In this document: one piece after another, positions 41,201 to 47,245 of the stretch
How the letters are laid out: each line of letters begins with the position of its first letter
Numbering within the stretch: position 1 is the first letter of the stretch
Assembly: GCF_019192735.1 (NCBI RefSeq)
Contig: NZ_JAHTKP010000028.1
Span: forward strand, 1 to 64,000
Source of the DNA: Kitasatospora aureofaciens
GTDB taxonomy: Bacteria; Actinomycetota; Actinomycetes; Streptomycetales; Streptomycetaceae
Length of the DNA: 64,000 bases
Reading direction: 5' to 3'
Translations under genes and position numbers: made by a program
Notes under the pieces: generated by a model
The model's database searches: none
What the model was told of the DNA's origin: nothing
The model's input: only the letters and a program-made list of their open reading frames with translations

Positions 41201-42417
41201 AGCCATTGGCGGGCACCCAGCTCGTGAACACCGCGCCCACCGACCCGGCGGCCTCCGAAGCCGCGCCCAGCGCTGCCGACGACGAGGTGGCCGTCGAGAC
41301 GACGATCACGCCCGTCGAGACGACCGAACCCGAGCCGACCTTGGAGTCAACACCCATGACCGACCAGATCCAGGAGACACCGGCCGTCCCGGCCGACGAG
41401 GCGACAGCGCCGGAGGTATCGTCGCAGGCCGTCGCCGACGACGCACCGACGACGGAGGCAGCCCTCCCCCGCACCGCCGACGCGCCGACGGCGCCGCGCT
41501 CCGCCGGCACCCCCCTCAACGGGTTCACAGCAGCACTCGAAGAGGCCTGGTCCGAGATCGTCCCGGCCGACCACGGCACCGTCCAGGACCTGCGCGAAGC
41601 CATGGAGGCACCTCTCCGAGCGCTTGAAGAGCGGTGGCAGCGGACCGCCCCACTGCCGCAGGTGTCGGTTCCCGTCACGGGGCCGGTCACCCCGGACGCG
41701 CCGCAGCGTTCCGCCGACCCGAAGGACCCCGCCGCCCCCTCGCAGCCGGCCGCCGAGGCGGTCAGCACCGCCCTGAGCCGCGCGGACGAGCACACCTCCA
41801 CCTTGAAGGACGTCCCGGAGTGGCAGGAGCTCCAGACTGTCAGGGGCGCCGCGCGCAACCTGCTTCGCGCGGTACGGGAGCGGGCTGGCCAGTACGCCGA
41901 CAAGCTCTTCGGCGACGGTCGGGTGCAGAACTTCTTCCGCGAGATCGGGATCCGTGCCTTCGACACGGTTGCGCACCTGGCCCAGAGGGCTGCGGACCGA
42001 CTCCGTCGCAACCAGGGCGATCTGCCGAGCGCGGATGCACTGCTCGCCCTCGGGAACGCGGCCGGCGCCTACAGCCTGGCCCAGCGCCAGCGCGGTCAAG
42101 GCGGCCTCCCGAGCGCCGAGGCCCTGCTCGCCCTCGGGGACGGCGCGCTCAACACCGCCAACCGTCAGCGCCCCACCGCCGAGCCGACGGCGAACGAGGT
42201 GAACCTCCCCTCGTTGCAGAAGATGGGCAAAGCCCTGCAGCAGCCCCTCCCTGGGCAAAAGAGCAGGACCGCGGGTGTGTCCGCTGCTGCCGCCAAGTCC
42301 CGATCGAGCACGCGCAAGGGAGCGAAGAAGCCGACCCCCGCCGCAGGCGAGCAGGCAGCGCACCTGCGACGTGGTGCTGCGGAGACACAGCGGACGCGCA
42401 AACCCAACCAAAGGTAG
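29281..42417 (+). CDS. giant methylase-helicase protein (N6-adenine MTase plus SNF2 helicase)
   Basis: One open frame of 4,378 codons from GTG 29281 (GGGGAAGG 8 nt upstream). Residues 1-1365: unknown, beta- and Ala-rich. Near 1621, EVLEAGSGSGVFFG is the SAM motif, and AAIGNVPFAQVPF near 1685 replaces NPPY. Helicase follows: DHEVGLGKTT (~2320), DEAH in VIDEAHRFRG (~2485), ATGTPLNKS, and final motif QRNGRGIRQGN (~2825). The rest is acidic, Ala/Pro-rich, with repeats. Such COG4646/DarB-like proteins occur on phages and plasmids as anti-restriction or DNA-processing factors. Codons 33390-33720 look out of frame, so two proteins are possible. Confidence 0.7.
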   Translation: MPFEDIRSDDGQLSFSLPELPEPGHPNRERAEFFRAEVLRHVANKNSGAMTVKASLRPYVNGRMRLPKGQENAWAPKPFEVGDWIEWTPDEEGAEPIRGCVWSPGAHANRWFVWTDRSATTGEYHVLTRNRRRDGSYSYSVSGGGVPRSLGQAVPDPVPTQEGQELPRGATVAPTPIPYAQWRDPAGHMQFPVPPVELTVHHRQAPMGGPLPFLDVTVNGSPYVLRLDRADNGIELFHVETAPAQGESEELAYGVESRASAVGICVRHYRQNHPEHEAAAPAGAEPQISSARVRTEQGTTTDFWTISVNGAEYSAHWTGPSSRTFTVNVGGIADTSLLLGEVEDLDDAKAMAARHAAGDRAGLLERIPGLARGWRLALEDGPVYLVTPTDNFYRAIRSDSLDNYRLTFGDEELGSFKRLKELTAAARAHAASTPRDTAPGEVLPVAEPTADNVPLFDLAEPAAEPDKPQVRVRRVFTASEVKRRWTEGKTSPLWRRPPRTLSGGWPDPATPRLERAQARLGAESASQHNSDNAELSPLARFLIGRSSTKWYVYHCASGLLMNQGAGYSSKREAVAWATELEQVKNGDGTWFEWDIDYLADELRLHESRARLNELLAGPDAAPTEETDTAEEAQGGDAGDVQAAEKTAEPAPAANEQLNAAVAPAVVQAGSAQADGPAPEPKAGEAEMAVLPEGAEPTADESPFVVLPDGALPVDGFPGYHYLQSARMETTVYGPDNEPVARGRYVGDGVTAGLVDGVRIAAGGYGSARFHVLAAAQHRAAQLPPEQQDRVWVEIVPDATSKTKRVIVVRGTVRDDAPDERATKAGNLYWSGEKKAKVSGRNWTAKTVDQNVAAVLSEFARQGRAVVVRRPGSSQDASTPIPAAAVPAPRQPEAVPAQAPAAEPGVETLSDKELAEAIRETSARVGYGIQRDERAAERAAVLETERQERVLRRIAAAPEVTGMTDAELAAEHQWLVLPFAHNAFAYKTEGDLVVKARTSAVSGEEQARKARTLLAGPAAAELDDEKLGEAYAAVAQLHLHMPRSHELRGSMQDLQEGLRGEMAARRVRHYEQRPAVGEMLLKDLATESAELTKGSEDPAISGREEVDEARTARLGAVEGEMEGREAAKYPDELARAQVSTSRRTSYREVKVDGMPDMYGSVDTAYGGQFEARVGWERQNIGRFPSRPAAVAALVRHYDENPRTLPQRTWGVPREVVLPIGARDEVLAWLRRRTREGGTPERQRLVEILERTPTQQPRRNPVTGKTMRAYEYRVEEGLLGELSRVAEQATAELRERGADPEVPQRDREAAKRRIPAMGAALMNVNGQRDRLREAGRDTDRRGVDASQVAAQLAALAGSVEGSSEDGDSGDGESVQLEGPAALGAVPAQGAGRDAGPGGVLREEGPGAGERGDRGRGGAGGGDGAGGQLPGAGGPAEPDPGASRGAGDGGAAAAAGGRGGGPGSGAERDPGRAGLDLAGPERAVGPFRPDPADIPRGPLARAAANLEAIRVLRRLEAEHTGASAEDKRVLARWSGWGSVPVVFLERPDEKNPAYGPGGEREGRYEKDLTRWEEYSPVRAPLRELLDPFEWNAASRATLSAHYTPQALARAMWEGLRAFGFDGGEVLEAGSGSGVFFGAAPEGVQLRLTGIELDPTTARICQYIYPHANVLAESFADTDAPAGAFDAAIGNVPFAQVPFTERRYGATGHSLHNGFLIKELALTREGGYVLGVTSRWTLDAEDDSARRQMARYGDLVAAYRLPGGVFGETAGTGVVVDVLVLRRRPDGEAPGDQGWLDAPKREVNDSTHTINRYFEQHPEHVLGQLTTTSGPYGPAVTVLGDPAGAIEQLRTELAASAAQALAQGRGYQPHPQGIDRRPLNLMRARDKHANDYTGRLYRDGEGRIWQHVNGGDPVEAIPSDGNTGQLVALMEMRTVAAELKELDRTGDEAPRAEELRGRLRQLHSAYTQAHGPLSQPRQTRLAATPEVRARAAAEGREVRDDERTPTAWGWFRADPDAATVLGLETWDRKAGAAVLSEVLTRRPGSLRGELERTDDPAVALAAVMSATGQVDLDRIAELLGTDPAEARLRLGTSVFDNPATGKLEHAGIYLTGAVRKKLATAREAAVKDPAFAVNVTALQAVQPREKRIGDFTPQLGAHWIPAPLVQGFLREYLSDPTLRVDHNERYGWSLYPGKVPPAIDALKGTPRRPAAHIARALLGRGSLVVEDTFENDQGKVVTEVNDDATRAARQKADQMRSAFEAYLTADSGRVAQLTDAYNEVMNGHVVRNYDTMRPSLAGFTPERTPYWYQLGAAARMQFERGVILDHEVGLGKTTTFAMGTQALKASGQISKPFLVMQRHLAQQLLDEASMLYPHADIRLITSDMLNGDQRRATLEWLRSNSPDLTLFTEGAFLKVKMSPEYQEQFEFREVQAVREQVLRERGVPNNALAVIKLEQRLATLEARLRRNAAPMRTPGELYWEDLGFDYAVIDEAHRFRGLGFRSKEGGGDPARLRGIDLHQKLSWMHQVAGEEGGRPTVTLATGTPLNKSISEQYGMLALAAPWVLDEFGVGAPDLWAGTYGVTVPRIEMAPDGSGLKVVERFSRFVNKSAMKTMWGLVADCKTADEVGLPRPSVAGGGPRLILIEPTADQQARLKKLMARGAAIHSGEVTRQQDNMLNVGNDGRAIALDPRLLDADAPAGGKLAAAADLFAARYHANKDRAYTVSTRDSTPHPRRGGLQVGFLNAGTPGGKNKGNFNAYAELRRLMVERGVPEEKIAFVQEHNHSPESLGELFRGCREGEVSVLLGSTETLGTGANVQNRNFAVTHIDLDWNASGMRQRNGRGIRQGNQHDVVEIDILATLGSMDSWQAALLASKAEGLDDMRRPDNGDDTTDTVQEIGEGEWDYATMQAEIGGNPYLGQLMEARQHLAGLEADRRNYAADRLLQAELLATTRAEAEATREGITRREAALPQIDLSRVRGDDFAIQLGQSTHTERRTAGPALRQATASALMEHRTPGTGPWRVVGRFGGLPVGVQAEMTATGQMQIRVGFPDLRKSEALYSVQDLTGERIGTTMLGRLATALEKAPDQQVLDREALPGLESQIALLSEQQAAVDFGERIDHARRRTELLDDVVAAIAERDKLPELTVDDLDPARYGSVETREREVNKRAEERKPLQAKIDQAVGLLEAFDRDHPAPLPPDVPSLRVSPDGDEASSRPSRPDAAESASRRMPAAEAADRVADAARSGPPALGPGAAAPAAGEQPATAAQPPDSEPRQVEEESSVADSTGQSGADAGEEAPRPVPVGPGELDGQTALDVGAGALTPVQLPEPPPEPVEPAAPEPERAEVPGQMVFETASEPIEATPAEAAAEPAVDPVQGEPEGEAETWQANGRTMYRGADGFWHAAAPAPVPGDEDYAQLVLLELADAWLANSSFEFLNDSDPAVAVAFAAAWTAVKEFPHPGGWAYQGTPEQLALFGTAAAATAEVVRWYAPPAVMPEQHRQDLNELQVGIDAHHAALLALAAGPESQPPAAVDTMAMAARVAGPNDASPETLGPEQLPEPPAGEANDATPPREEASVESASLDEEEQPGLFSLGVAVVPVLDVEAPDLTPPQLGPAEPHDNASLNAAIQALTEAYGRWDRLPLVGRYVDQDNLARPGGFGDPINPVAALRHAYLRVINIRPPVPGGPSEVLATFYAPAAWARVLRPAVPEELREALDGVESAALRLSAGFQAALAAAQALAAEPAPLQEEAAVSDQAPVEQEATSQSEAGAVIDPAPAAPVETLVQEQAVPNAVSPDTAEAEAGPVATAGPLSAEAATDSLPKKESPVEPAVPAEMAEEQLGLFAIGAAAVPAPGSAANPESDAGEVEPPSAGDQQVTADEAAPEPEEAEEQAATSPEAPTEQSSEPAIDDSQEAVTADEDARAGELEAYVRTGRVPAGYASLEEWLGEDAELARAMHEEYMEDLIAEHNVLPEPSVQPLAGTQLVNTAPTDPAASEAAPSAADDEVAVETTITPVETTEPEPTLESTPMTDQIQETPAVPADEATAPEVSSQAVADDAPTTEAALPRTADAPTAPRSAGTPLNGFTAALEEAWSEIVPADHGTVQDLREAMEAPLRALEERWQRTAPLPQVSVPVTGPVTPDAPQRSADPKDPAAPSQPAAEAVSTALSRADEHTSTLKDVPEWQELQTVRGAARNLLRAVRERAGQYADKLFGDGRVQNFFREIGIRAFDTVAHLAQRAADRLRRNQGDLPSADALLALGNAAGAYSLAQRQRGQGGLPSAEALLALGDGALNTANRQRPTAEPTANEVNLPSLQKMGKALQQPLPGQKSRTAGVSAAAAKSRSSTRKGAKKPTPAAGEQAAHLRRGAAETQRTRKPNQR
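33380..33724 (+). CDS. 114-aa protein in a different frame within the giant ORF
   Basis: GTG 33380 with GGAG 7 nt upstream, TAG at 33722-33724. Nearly every third codon position is G or C, and the product (LKARQHWEQFRPRELAAMQD, PEAFFAKKGRELESAVIEAE, VGQLNQIRALAEEQVMAELL) is a normal helical acidic protein. The giant frame over the same bases reads only Gly/Ala/Arg/Pro filler. I recall similar short proteins encoded just before COG4646 helicases. This frame is the one used here; the methylase homology begins right after its stop. Confidence 0.75.
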   Translation: MTASQYSLKARQHWEQFRPRELAAMQDPEAFFAKKGRELESAVIEAEEALEEATEPAANYQERVGQLNQIRALAEEQVMAELLPPPEDEEEDPDLEPSETRAELDSIWRDLNAL

Positions 42418-42523
42418 GCGCCCGCAGGGCCGCCGCAGCGTCCGGACTTCCACACACGACGTACAGCGCCCGCCGGCGATGGCCCCGATGTGCGTCTCGG
42501 GTCCGACGGGCGCTTACCGCAGG

Positions 42524-42745
42524 CTACCCGGCCCTCACCGCCGGATCACGTTCCGCCGGGTCCGCCAGCACCCGGCGGCCACCACCAGGAGCCGGAGCAA
42601 CCACCGGTGTGCCGGGCATCAGCGACGCCCACAGCACCTCCGCTGGCAGCGCCCGGCGCCCCCGCACCTCTGCTTCGGGCACCGGCTCCTCCCCGCCGGT
42701 GGGACGGACGTGGAGCGGACGGCGCGACGGCGGCTGAGGAGTCAT
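42524..42745 (-). CDS. possible 73-aa protein
   Basis: ATG 42745 to TAG 42524. Third positions favour G/C and the middle (RGRRALPAEVLWASLMPGTP) is plausible protein, but there is no ribosome binding site and no family. On the other strand around 42830-42955 a start-less frame encodes TLEAWQLGAWLARTAADVLS, possibly a gene fragment. The remainder of 42418-43011 shows nothing certain. Confidence 0.3.
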   Translation of the reverse strand: MTPQPPSRRPLHVRPTGGEEPVPEAEVRGRRALPAEVLWASLMPGTPVVAPAPGGGRRVLADPAERDPAVRAG

Positions 42746-43011
42746 CAGGCAACCGTACCGACCGGCGTCCAAGGGAGAACATTTTGGACAGCACCGACCA
42801 GGGGGCACTCGGCCCGTACACCCAGGCGGAAGGACCCCGGCCACCCTGGAGGCCTGGCAACTGGGCGCATGGCTCGCCCGCACGGCTGCCGACGTGCTCA
42901 GCCACCCACCGATGACGTGGGCGGGGGCCAGGCCGGGCCGGCCACGGCCCGGCCGGTGAGGCGACGGACCGACGGCGGGGCCGGCCACGGCCCCGGTGGC
43001 GGGCTGGCGGC

Positions 43012-43356
43012 TCAGGCCCTCGACCTGGGGATGGTCCAGCGCATCCGAGGCGCTGGCCAGGGTGCGGTAGCGGAGCGCACCGCGCTCAGCCACCCGCCGT
43101 CGCCACCGGCCAGCGGCGGCAGGTCGACGAGGGCGGGCACGCCCACCAGAGCCGCCGTCTCCGAGAAGAGCTGACCGCAGTCCGGGCAAGCACCCGGCAC
43201 CGCCGACACTCCCGGGCCCGCGCCGGCCAGCAACTCGAACATTTGCAGGGTCAGCGCACAGCCCTCACACCCGAGCGGCCCAGACCCGAGCCCCTGGTGC
43301 ACCTCGATGCGGCCGAACAGATCACCATCCACGCAGGCCCAACGAGCAGCCCGCAT
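43012..43356 (-). CDS. Cys-rich 114-aa protein, probable zinc ribbon
   Basis: ATG 43356. Two C-x2-C pairs (LGCEGCALTLQMFEL and GACPDCGQLFSETAAL) make a likely single zinc site. Before them is a Trp/Asp-containing strand (ARWACVDGDLFGRIEVHQGL). A 28-bp palindrome lies 15 bp upstream of the start and probably regulates it. Function unknown; a DNA- or protein-binding ribbon is likely. Confidence 0.55.
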   Translation of the reverse strand: MRAARWACVDGDLFGRIEVHQGLGSGPLGCEGCALTLQMFELLAGAGPGVSAVPGACPDCGQLFSETAALVGVPALVDLPPLAGGDGGWLSAVRSATAPWPAPRMRWTIPRSRA

Positions 43357-43371
43357 CGAGCGGCACTGTCA

Positions 43372-43399
43372 GCCAACCTTTTCGACCGAAAAGGTTGGC
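43372..43399 (+). promoter_or_regulatory. 28-bp palindrome
   Basis: GCCAACCTTTTCG (43372-43384) and CGAAAAGGTTGGC (43387-43399), perfect 13-bp arms with a 2-nt centre. Located between the leftward Cys-rich gene and the partition genes; operator or centromere-like site. Confidence 0.6.
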
Positions 43400-43485
43400 G
43401 CGCGCCTGCCGGCAGGGCCGAGACCGCACGGGGGGGCGGCAACTCCGAGAGGAGTCGCCGCCCTCTGGCCTGGCCGCGCCAGTGA

Positions 43486-43611
43486 TTAGAACTGAGCCCG
43501 CCGCGATCGCTCTCGGGTGCGCGCGTCCGTGTAGGACCTGATCCGGTCGCCGTCGTAGTTCATCAGTGCGGCCAGGTTTTGCCCTGCCCACAGGGCGAAC
43601 GTCAGGGCCAT
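43486..43611 (-). CDS. possible 42-aa protein divergent from parA
   Basis: ATG 43611, product MALTFALWAGQNLAALMNYD followed by a basic tail RTRERSRRAQF. In frame upstream the translation VTWEERQLLDARE also looks protein-like but has no ATG/GTG start. Could be the end of a longer, decayed gene. Confidence 0.3.
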   Translation of the reverse strand: MALTFALWAGQNLAALMNYDGDRIRSYTDARTRERSRRAQF

Positions 43612-43718
43612 CTCGCGTGCGTCGAGAAGTTGGCGCTCCTCCCAGGTGACACCTTGTTCCGGCCGATGGCGGCAACCAGCACTCCCGATACTCTGCCCTC
43701 TGTGCAAAGGACAGCGGC

Positions 43719-44552
43719 ATGGCGAGAGGCCCGGACATGACGGCAAAGAAGAAGAGAGTCATCGCGTCGTACAGCGAGAAGGGCGGCGTGGGCAAGAGCG
43801 CCCTCGCAGCGGGCCTGGCCGCTGTGGCGCGCCGGCACAAGAAGGTGCGGCGCGTGCTCGCCGGGGACCTCGATCCGCGCGGGACGTTCACCGCCGAGGT
43901 CGGCATCACCGAGCCCGCCTTCACGATGAACGACCTGCTGTTCAACGACACGCGCAATCCCGTCAGCCCGCGCGGTCTCGCGGCAGAGGCTCTGATCGCC
44001 GCACCCGAGGCCTGGTCGGGGCTCTACATGATCCCTGCCGACCGGTCGCTTGCGCACCGCGAGACGGACGCGACGACGGGTCTGGAGATGCGCCTTCGTC
44101 TGTCGTTTGAGGGCGTCATCGAGGAGGACGACCTCGGGGTGCTGGACCTGCCCCCGCGCGCTGGCGGCAAGCTCGTCTCGGCCGGTCTGGTGGCCGCAAC
44201 CGACGTGGTCATCCCCGCGACTCTGGACGAGGACGGACGGATCGGTACTGATGAGGCCATGGCCACCATCAAGCTCGTGCAGGACACGTTCAACCCGGGT
44301 CTGCGGGTGGTAGCGATCGTCCCCTCGATCGTGCCGCCGTCGAAGTACCCGCGACGGCTGGCCGCCGAGATCGCCAAGTACCTGGCCGACACGTACCCGG
44401 ACTACTACCGGGAAGACCTGACGATCCCCGAGTATCAAGAGCGTCGGGAGGCACGGTTCGCCTGCCTGCCCATCACTTCGAGCACCAGTGATCACGGCCT
44501 GGCGGTCGTGGCCGCCTACGACCGTATCCTCACCGCCTCCCTGAACTCCTAG
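43719..44552 (+). CDS. ParA-family partition ATPase
   Basis: 277 aa from ATG 43719 (AAAGGA upstream); ATG 43737 (GAGAGG upstream) is equally possible. The deviant Walker A is KGGVGKSALAAGLAAV at residues 21-36, with Walker A' Asp in LAGDLDPRGTF and a Walker B-like segment LGVLDLPPRAGG. ParA binds DNA non-specifically as ATP dimers and moves plasmid copies through a ParB-centromere complex. It is followed after 7 bp by the ParB-like gene. Confidence 0.85.
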   Translation: MARGPDMTAKKKRVIASYSEKGGVGKSALAAGLAAVARRHKKVRRVLAGDLDPRGTFTAEVGITEPAFTMNDLLFNDTRNPVSPRGLAAEALIAAPEAWSGLYMIPADRSLAHRETDATTGLEMRLRLSFEGVIEEDDLGVLDLPPRAGGKLVSAGLVAATDVVIPATLDEDGRIGTDEAMATIKLVQDTFNPGLRVVAIVPSIVPPSKYPRRLAAEIAKYLADTYPDYYREDLTIPEYQERREARFACLPITSSTSDHGLAVVAAYDRILTASLNS

Positions 44553-44559
44553 GAGAAGC

Positions 44560-45717
44560 ATGGGCAACAACTTCGTTCAAAAGGGCGCCAGCCGACTGCG
44601 CAAGGCGCCGGACGCCGCGGTCGATCCGGCCGTGCCGGCCGAGCTCCAGGGCGGAGCAGCGGCGAAGAAGGCCGCGGCCCCCGCTGGTGCCGCGAAGGCC
44701 GGAGTGCCGGCGAAAGCTACCGCAGCCCCGGCCCCGGCCGCCGAGCCCCAGGGCGGGACAGGCTTCTTCGTCAACCGGCGGGTCGTCACCCCGCAGGACT
44801 TCGAAGGCATCGCGAGCAAGAAGGACCAGCTGCGCCACATCGAGTCGCTGCTGGAGGAGATCGACGCCGGACACCGGCACGTCGAGAGCTACGTCAACCT
44901 CAACAAGGGCATCCTGCTGGAGTACGCGCAGGCGAACGAGCTCCACCTCGAAGCCGGGTACGCCAACTTCGCAACCTGGGCGGCCGACCGGCTGAGCATT
45001 GACGACACCTACGTCTTCGAGCTCATCAACGACTCGCGCAGGATCCGGCTGCTGGAGCCGCTGGGCGCCGCCATCACGGACCTGCTGATCCGCGCGTCCG
45101 CCCGCAAGACCGTGGTCGACGTCCTGGCGGCGAAGGGCCCCGAGGCCGCCAAGCAGCTGGTCACGACCGCCGCGGCCAAGAACAGCAAGCGCCCCCGGCC
45201 GACCCAGGCCGCGCTGCAACAGACCGCCCGGGAGCTCGGATTCCTGACCGACCGGAAGGAACTCGGAAATTCAGAGTCCGCTCTTCCGGTGCCCACGCAC
45301 GCCGCCGCCAAGCGCATCCACGCGGTGAGCACCAGCCTCCTCGCCAAGAACGCCACCTTCACGGATGCGGACGCCCTTCGGCGGGCCATCACGGCCGCGC
45401 CGGAGGATGTGACGGCCCAGCTGGATGCCCTGGCCGACCTGCTCGCGCAGAGCGCCAAGGGCCTCGCCGCGGCCCGCAAGAAGGCCCAGGCGGCCATCGA
45501 CAAGAAGGCCGCCGATGCGAAGGCCGCCGCCGAGCGGGCCGAGCAGCGACGGCTCTCCCGGGAGGCCGCCGAGAAGGAGCGCGCGGCGAAGGCTGCCGGC
45601 GAGGCGGCAGCGGAGGGTGCCGGCACTCCGGGCGGCAACGACGTCCAGGTGTCACTCCCCGGGCAGGCCGGGGAGGCGGAGGTACCCGCCGCCACGTTCA
45701 GCGACGCCAGCGCCTGA
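44560..45717 (+). CDS. ParB-like centromere-binding partner
   Basis: 385 aa, GGAG upstream of ATG. An Ala/Pro/Lys-rich N-terminus (1-65), as in ParB proteins that touch ParA, precedes a helical core (GIASKKDQLRHIESLLEEID, AGYANFATWAADRLSIDDTY) with helix-turn-helix character. Then a linker and a long Ala/Lys coiled coil (residues 290-360). It is not a canonical ParB/Srx protein. Position directly behind parA is the main basis. Contains an internal copy of the ACTCGGAAAT palindrome (45261-45279). Confidence 0.6.
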   Translation: MGNNFVQKGASRLRKAPDAAVDPAVPAELQGGAAAKKAAAPAGAAKAGVPAKATAAPAPAAEPQGGTGFFVNRRVVTPQDFEGIASKKDQLRHIESLLEEIDAGHRHVESYVNLNKGILLEYAQANELHLEAGYANFATWAADRLSIDDTYVFELINDSRRIRLLEPLGAAITDLLIRASARKTVVDVLAAKGPEAAKQLVTTAAAKNSKRPRPTQAALQQTARELGFLTDRKELGNSESALPVPTHAAAKRIHAVSTSLLAKNATFTDADALRRAITAAPEDVTAQLDALADLLAQSAKGLAAARKKAQAAIDKKAADAKAAAERAEQRRLSREAAEKERAAKAAGEAAAEGAGTPGGNDVQVSLPGQAGEAEVPAATFSDASA

Positions 45718-45736
45718 CGCGACCCCACCCCGCGGA

Positions 45737-45762
45737 TCGGGTGCACACGGCAGTGCACCCGA
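45737..45762 (+). terminator. hairpin after the par operon
   Basis: TCGGGTGCAC (45737-45746) and GTGCACCCGA (45753-45762), 10-bp perfect stem with a 6-nt loop, 20 bp past the stop. Confidence 0.6.
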
Positions 45763-45794
45763 CCGGGGCGGCAGCTGATCGAATATCCTGGCGA

Positions 45795-45841
45795 ACGACG
45801 AAGGACCCCCGCCAATTTGCCTGGCGGGGGTCCTTCGTCGT
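45795..45841 (+). terminator. bidirectional terminator between convergent operons
   Basis: Perfect 20-bp arms (45795-45814 and 45822-45841; inner part GGACCCCCGCCA) with a 7-nt loop. It lies between the rightward par genes and the leftward gene ending at 45853. Confidence 0.85.
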
Positions 45842-45852
45842 GTCCGGCCGGA

Positions 45853-46119
45853 TCAGGGTCCGGCCAGCAGCCAGATGATCAGGCAGGCATCGAGCTCGCG
45901 GGAGTACCTGTAGATCACCGAGATGCCGCGGCCCTGCGTGACCTCGGGCAGCAGCTCGACCGCGTACGTCTCCGAGCCGGGCCCCGCGTCCGGGAGCGGG
46001 CGGCCCTGGCGGGGGTCGAGCTCCAGCGAGGCCCGTACGTCCTCGACCGCGGCCCGCTCGGACCGGGTGAGCTCGACTCGCGCCTTCTCGGCACCGTCTC
46101 CGTACCAGGCGTGGGTCAC
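45853..46119 (-). CDS. RelE/ParE-like toxin candidate (88 aa)
   Basis: GTG 46119, overlapping the upstream gene by GTGA. The pattern is of a compact RelE/ParE fold: an N-terminal helix pair (EKARVELTRSERAAVEDVRA), then strands YAVELLPEVTQGRGISVIYR and CLIIWLLAGP. RelE-type proteins cut mRNA on the ribosome and ParE types poison gyrase; active residues cannot be assigned. Position and overlap support a toxin-antitoxin pair. Confidence 0.55.
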   Translation of the reverse strand: MTHAWYGDGAEKARVELTRSERAAVEDVRASLELDPRQGRPLPDAGPGSETYAVELLPEVTQGRGISVIYRYSRELDACLIIWLLAGP

Positions 46120-46406
46120 CCGCCCACCTCTTCGAGCTTGCGGCGCAGCTGGGCCTCGAAGTCGTCGGTCGGCACGGTCAGGGCGGCCATGGCCTCGGGG
46201 GTCTGGCGCAGGATCACCCGGTGCCGGTAGGCCTGCGTGATCTCGCGGACCTTGGTGATGTCGTCCAGGTCCACGTCGTCCAGCTCGGCGTTGAACCGCT
46301 CCAGGTCGCCGGGCAGTCCCCAGATCGCCAGCGCCTCGCGCAGCTCGCCGAAGGTCTTCATCGGGGGGATGAACGGCTCGCTGCTGTGGATCGGCTGCGC
46401 GGTCAT
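46116..46406 (-). CDS. antitoxin-like 96-aa protein
   Basis: Acidic helical product (FGELREALAIWGLPGDLERF, DDVDLDDITKVREITQAYRH), resembling DUF6247-type small actinomycete proteins. ATG 46406 with GGAG upstream. It precedes and overlaps the RelE-like gene. Probably binds and blocks it and may autoregulate. Confidence 0.55.
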   Translation of the reverse strand: MTAQPIHSSEPFIPPMKTFGELREALAIWGLPGDLERFNAELDDVDLDDITKVREITQAYRHRVILRQTPEAMAALTVPTDDFEAQLRRKLEEVGG

Positions 46407-46433
46407 GTCGGTCTCCTCTCGTCTCGGCTGAGG

Positions 46434-47021
46434 CTACTCGTGATCGTCGTAGCAGGTGCACCGGTTGCACGAGTGGATCGGCGAGGGTCCGGCCTTGCAA
46501 CCACCGCAGATGCACTCCCGGCAGTCGGGGCGCGGCAGCGGCACGCACGCGTCGGCATGCCCGCCGTACCAGGCCTTGAGGGCGTCCACGTCGGCGTAGG
46601 GCCTGGCGGTGTCCGTGCGCAGGTCCGGCGAGGTCTCCCCGCACAAGCAGCACTGGGCCTGCCCGCCCGGCGAGCTGGTGAAGCCCCACGCGCCCGGTGC
46701 CACCTTCCAGGCCCGCACCAGCAGTTCGCGGGCCGCTGTCACACCATCCATGTCGATCCACAGCGAGTTCTTGAGCTCGGTGGCGGCCTGGCGGAGGAGG
46801 ATGCGCTGCTGCGGCTGGCGCGAGGAGTCGGTGGAGGCCCGCGCGATCTGGTCCGACGCGGTGCTCGGGTTCTGCGGCGCGTCGATGCCGACCAGCGTGG
46901 CGAGGAGGTGGATCCCGGCGAAGCCGGCGGGGATCGGATCGATGCGGAACCTCTCCCCGGCCCACTCGGTGGTGTACGCCTCGGTGGCGGTGTCGCTGTA
47001 CACGGTGTCGATGTCGGTCAC
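46434..47021 (-). CDS. Cys-rich 195-aa protein
   Basis: GTG 47021, GTGA overlap with the preceding gene. N-terminal 100 residues are unremarkable. The C-terminal half has QCCLCGETSP and a cluster PDCRECICGGCKAGPSPIHS followed by CNRCTCYDDHE, which could hold two or three zinc ions. Part of the leftward transfer-region operon. Function unknown. Confidence 0.6.
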   Translation of the reverse strand: MTDIDTVYSDTATEAYTTEWAGERFRIDPIPAGFAGIHLLATLVGIDAPQNPSTASDQIARASTDSSRQPQQRILLRQAATELKNSLWIDMDGVTAARELLVRAWKVAPGAWGFTSSPGGQAQCCLCGETSPDLRTDTARPYADVDALKAWYGGHADACVPLPRPDCRECICGGCKAGPSPIHSCNRCTCYDDHE

Positions 47022-47245
47022 TTCGGGTTCTCCTCGGCGGGGACGATGACGGTCAGGTAGGCGCGGGTGCCGGTACTGTCGCGCATCGGGCGGTAGGACG
47101 CGGGGCCGCACAGGCCGGTCACGGCCAGGGCGGCGACCAGGCGCCGGACGGCCCCGTCCTCGCCCATCAGGCGGACGTCAACGGGCTGGGCGCCGGGCTG
47201 CTGCCCGGGCACCTCGCGGGGGATGTCGGGGTCGCGGCGGCTCAC
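47018..47245 (-). CDS. hypothetical 75-aa protein
   Basis: Overlaps neighbours on both sides by 4 bp (47018 and 47242), so it is clearly in one translational chain. Contains VDVRLMGEDGAVRRLVAALA and RAYLTVIVPAEENPK, a small alpha/beta pattern. No family recognised. Confidence 0.55.
   Translation of the reverse strand: MSRRDPDIPREVPGQQPGAQPVDVRLMGEDGAVRRLVAALAVTGLCGPASYRPMRDSTGTRAYLTVIVPAEENPK

Noticed and set aside
45795..45841. 20-bp inverted repeat as a special regulatory palindrome
   Set aside because: It sits between convergent operons with a 7-nt loop, so an ordinary bidirectional terminator explains it.
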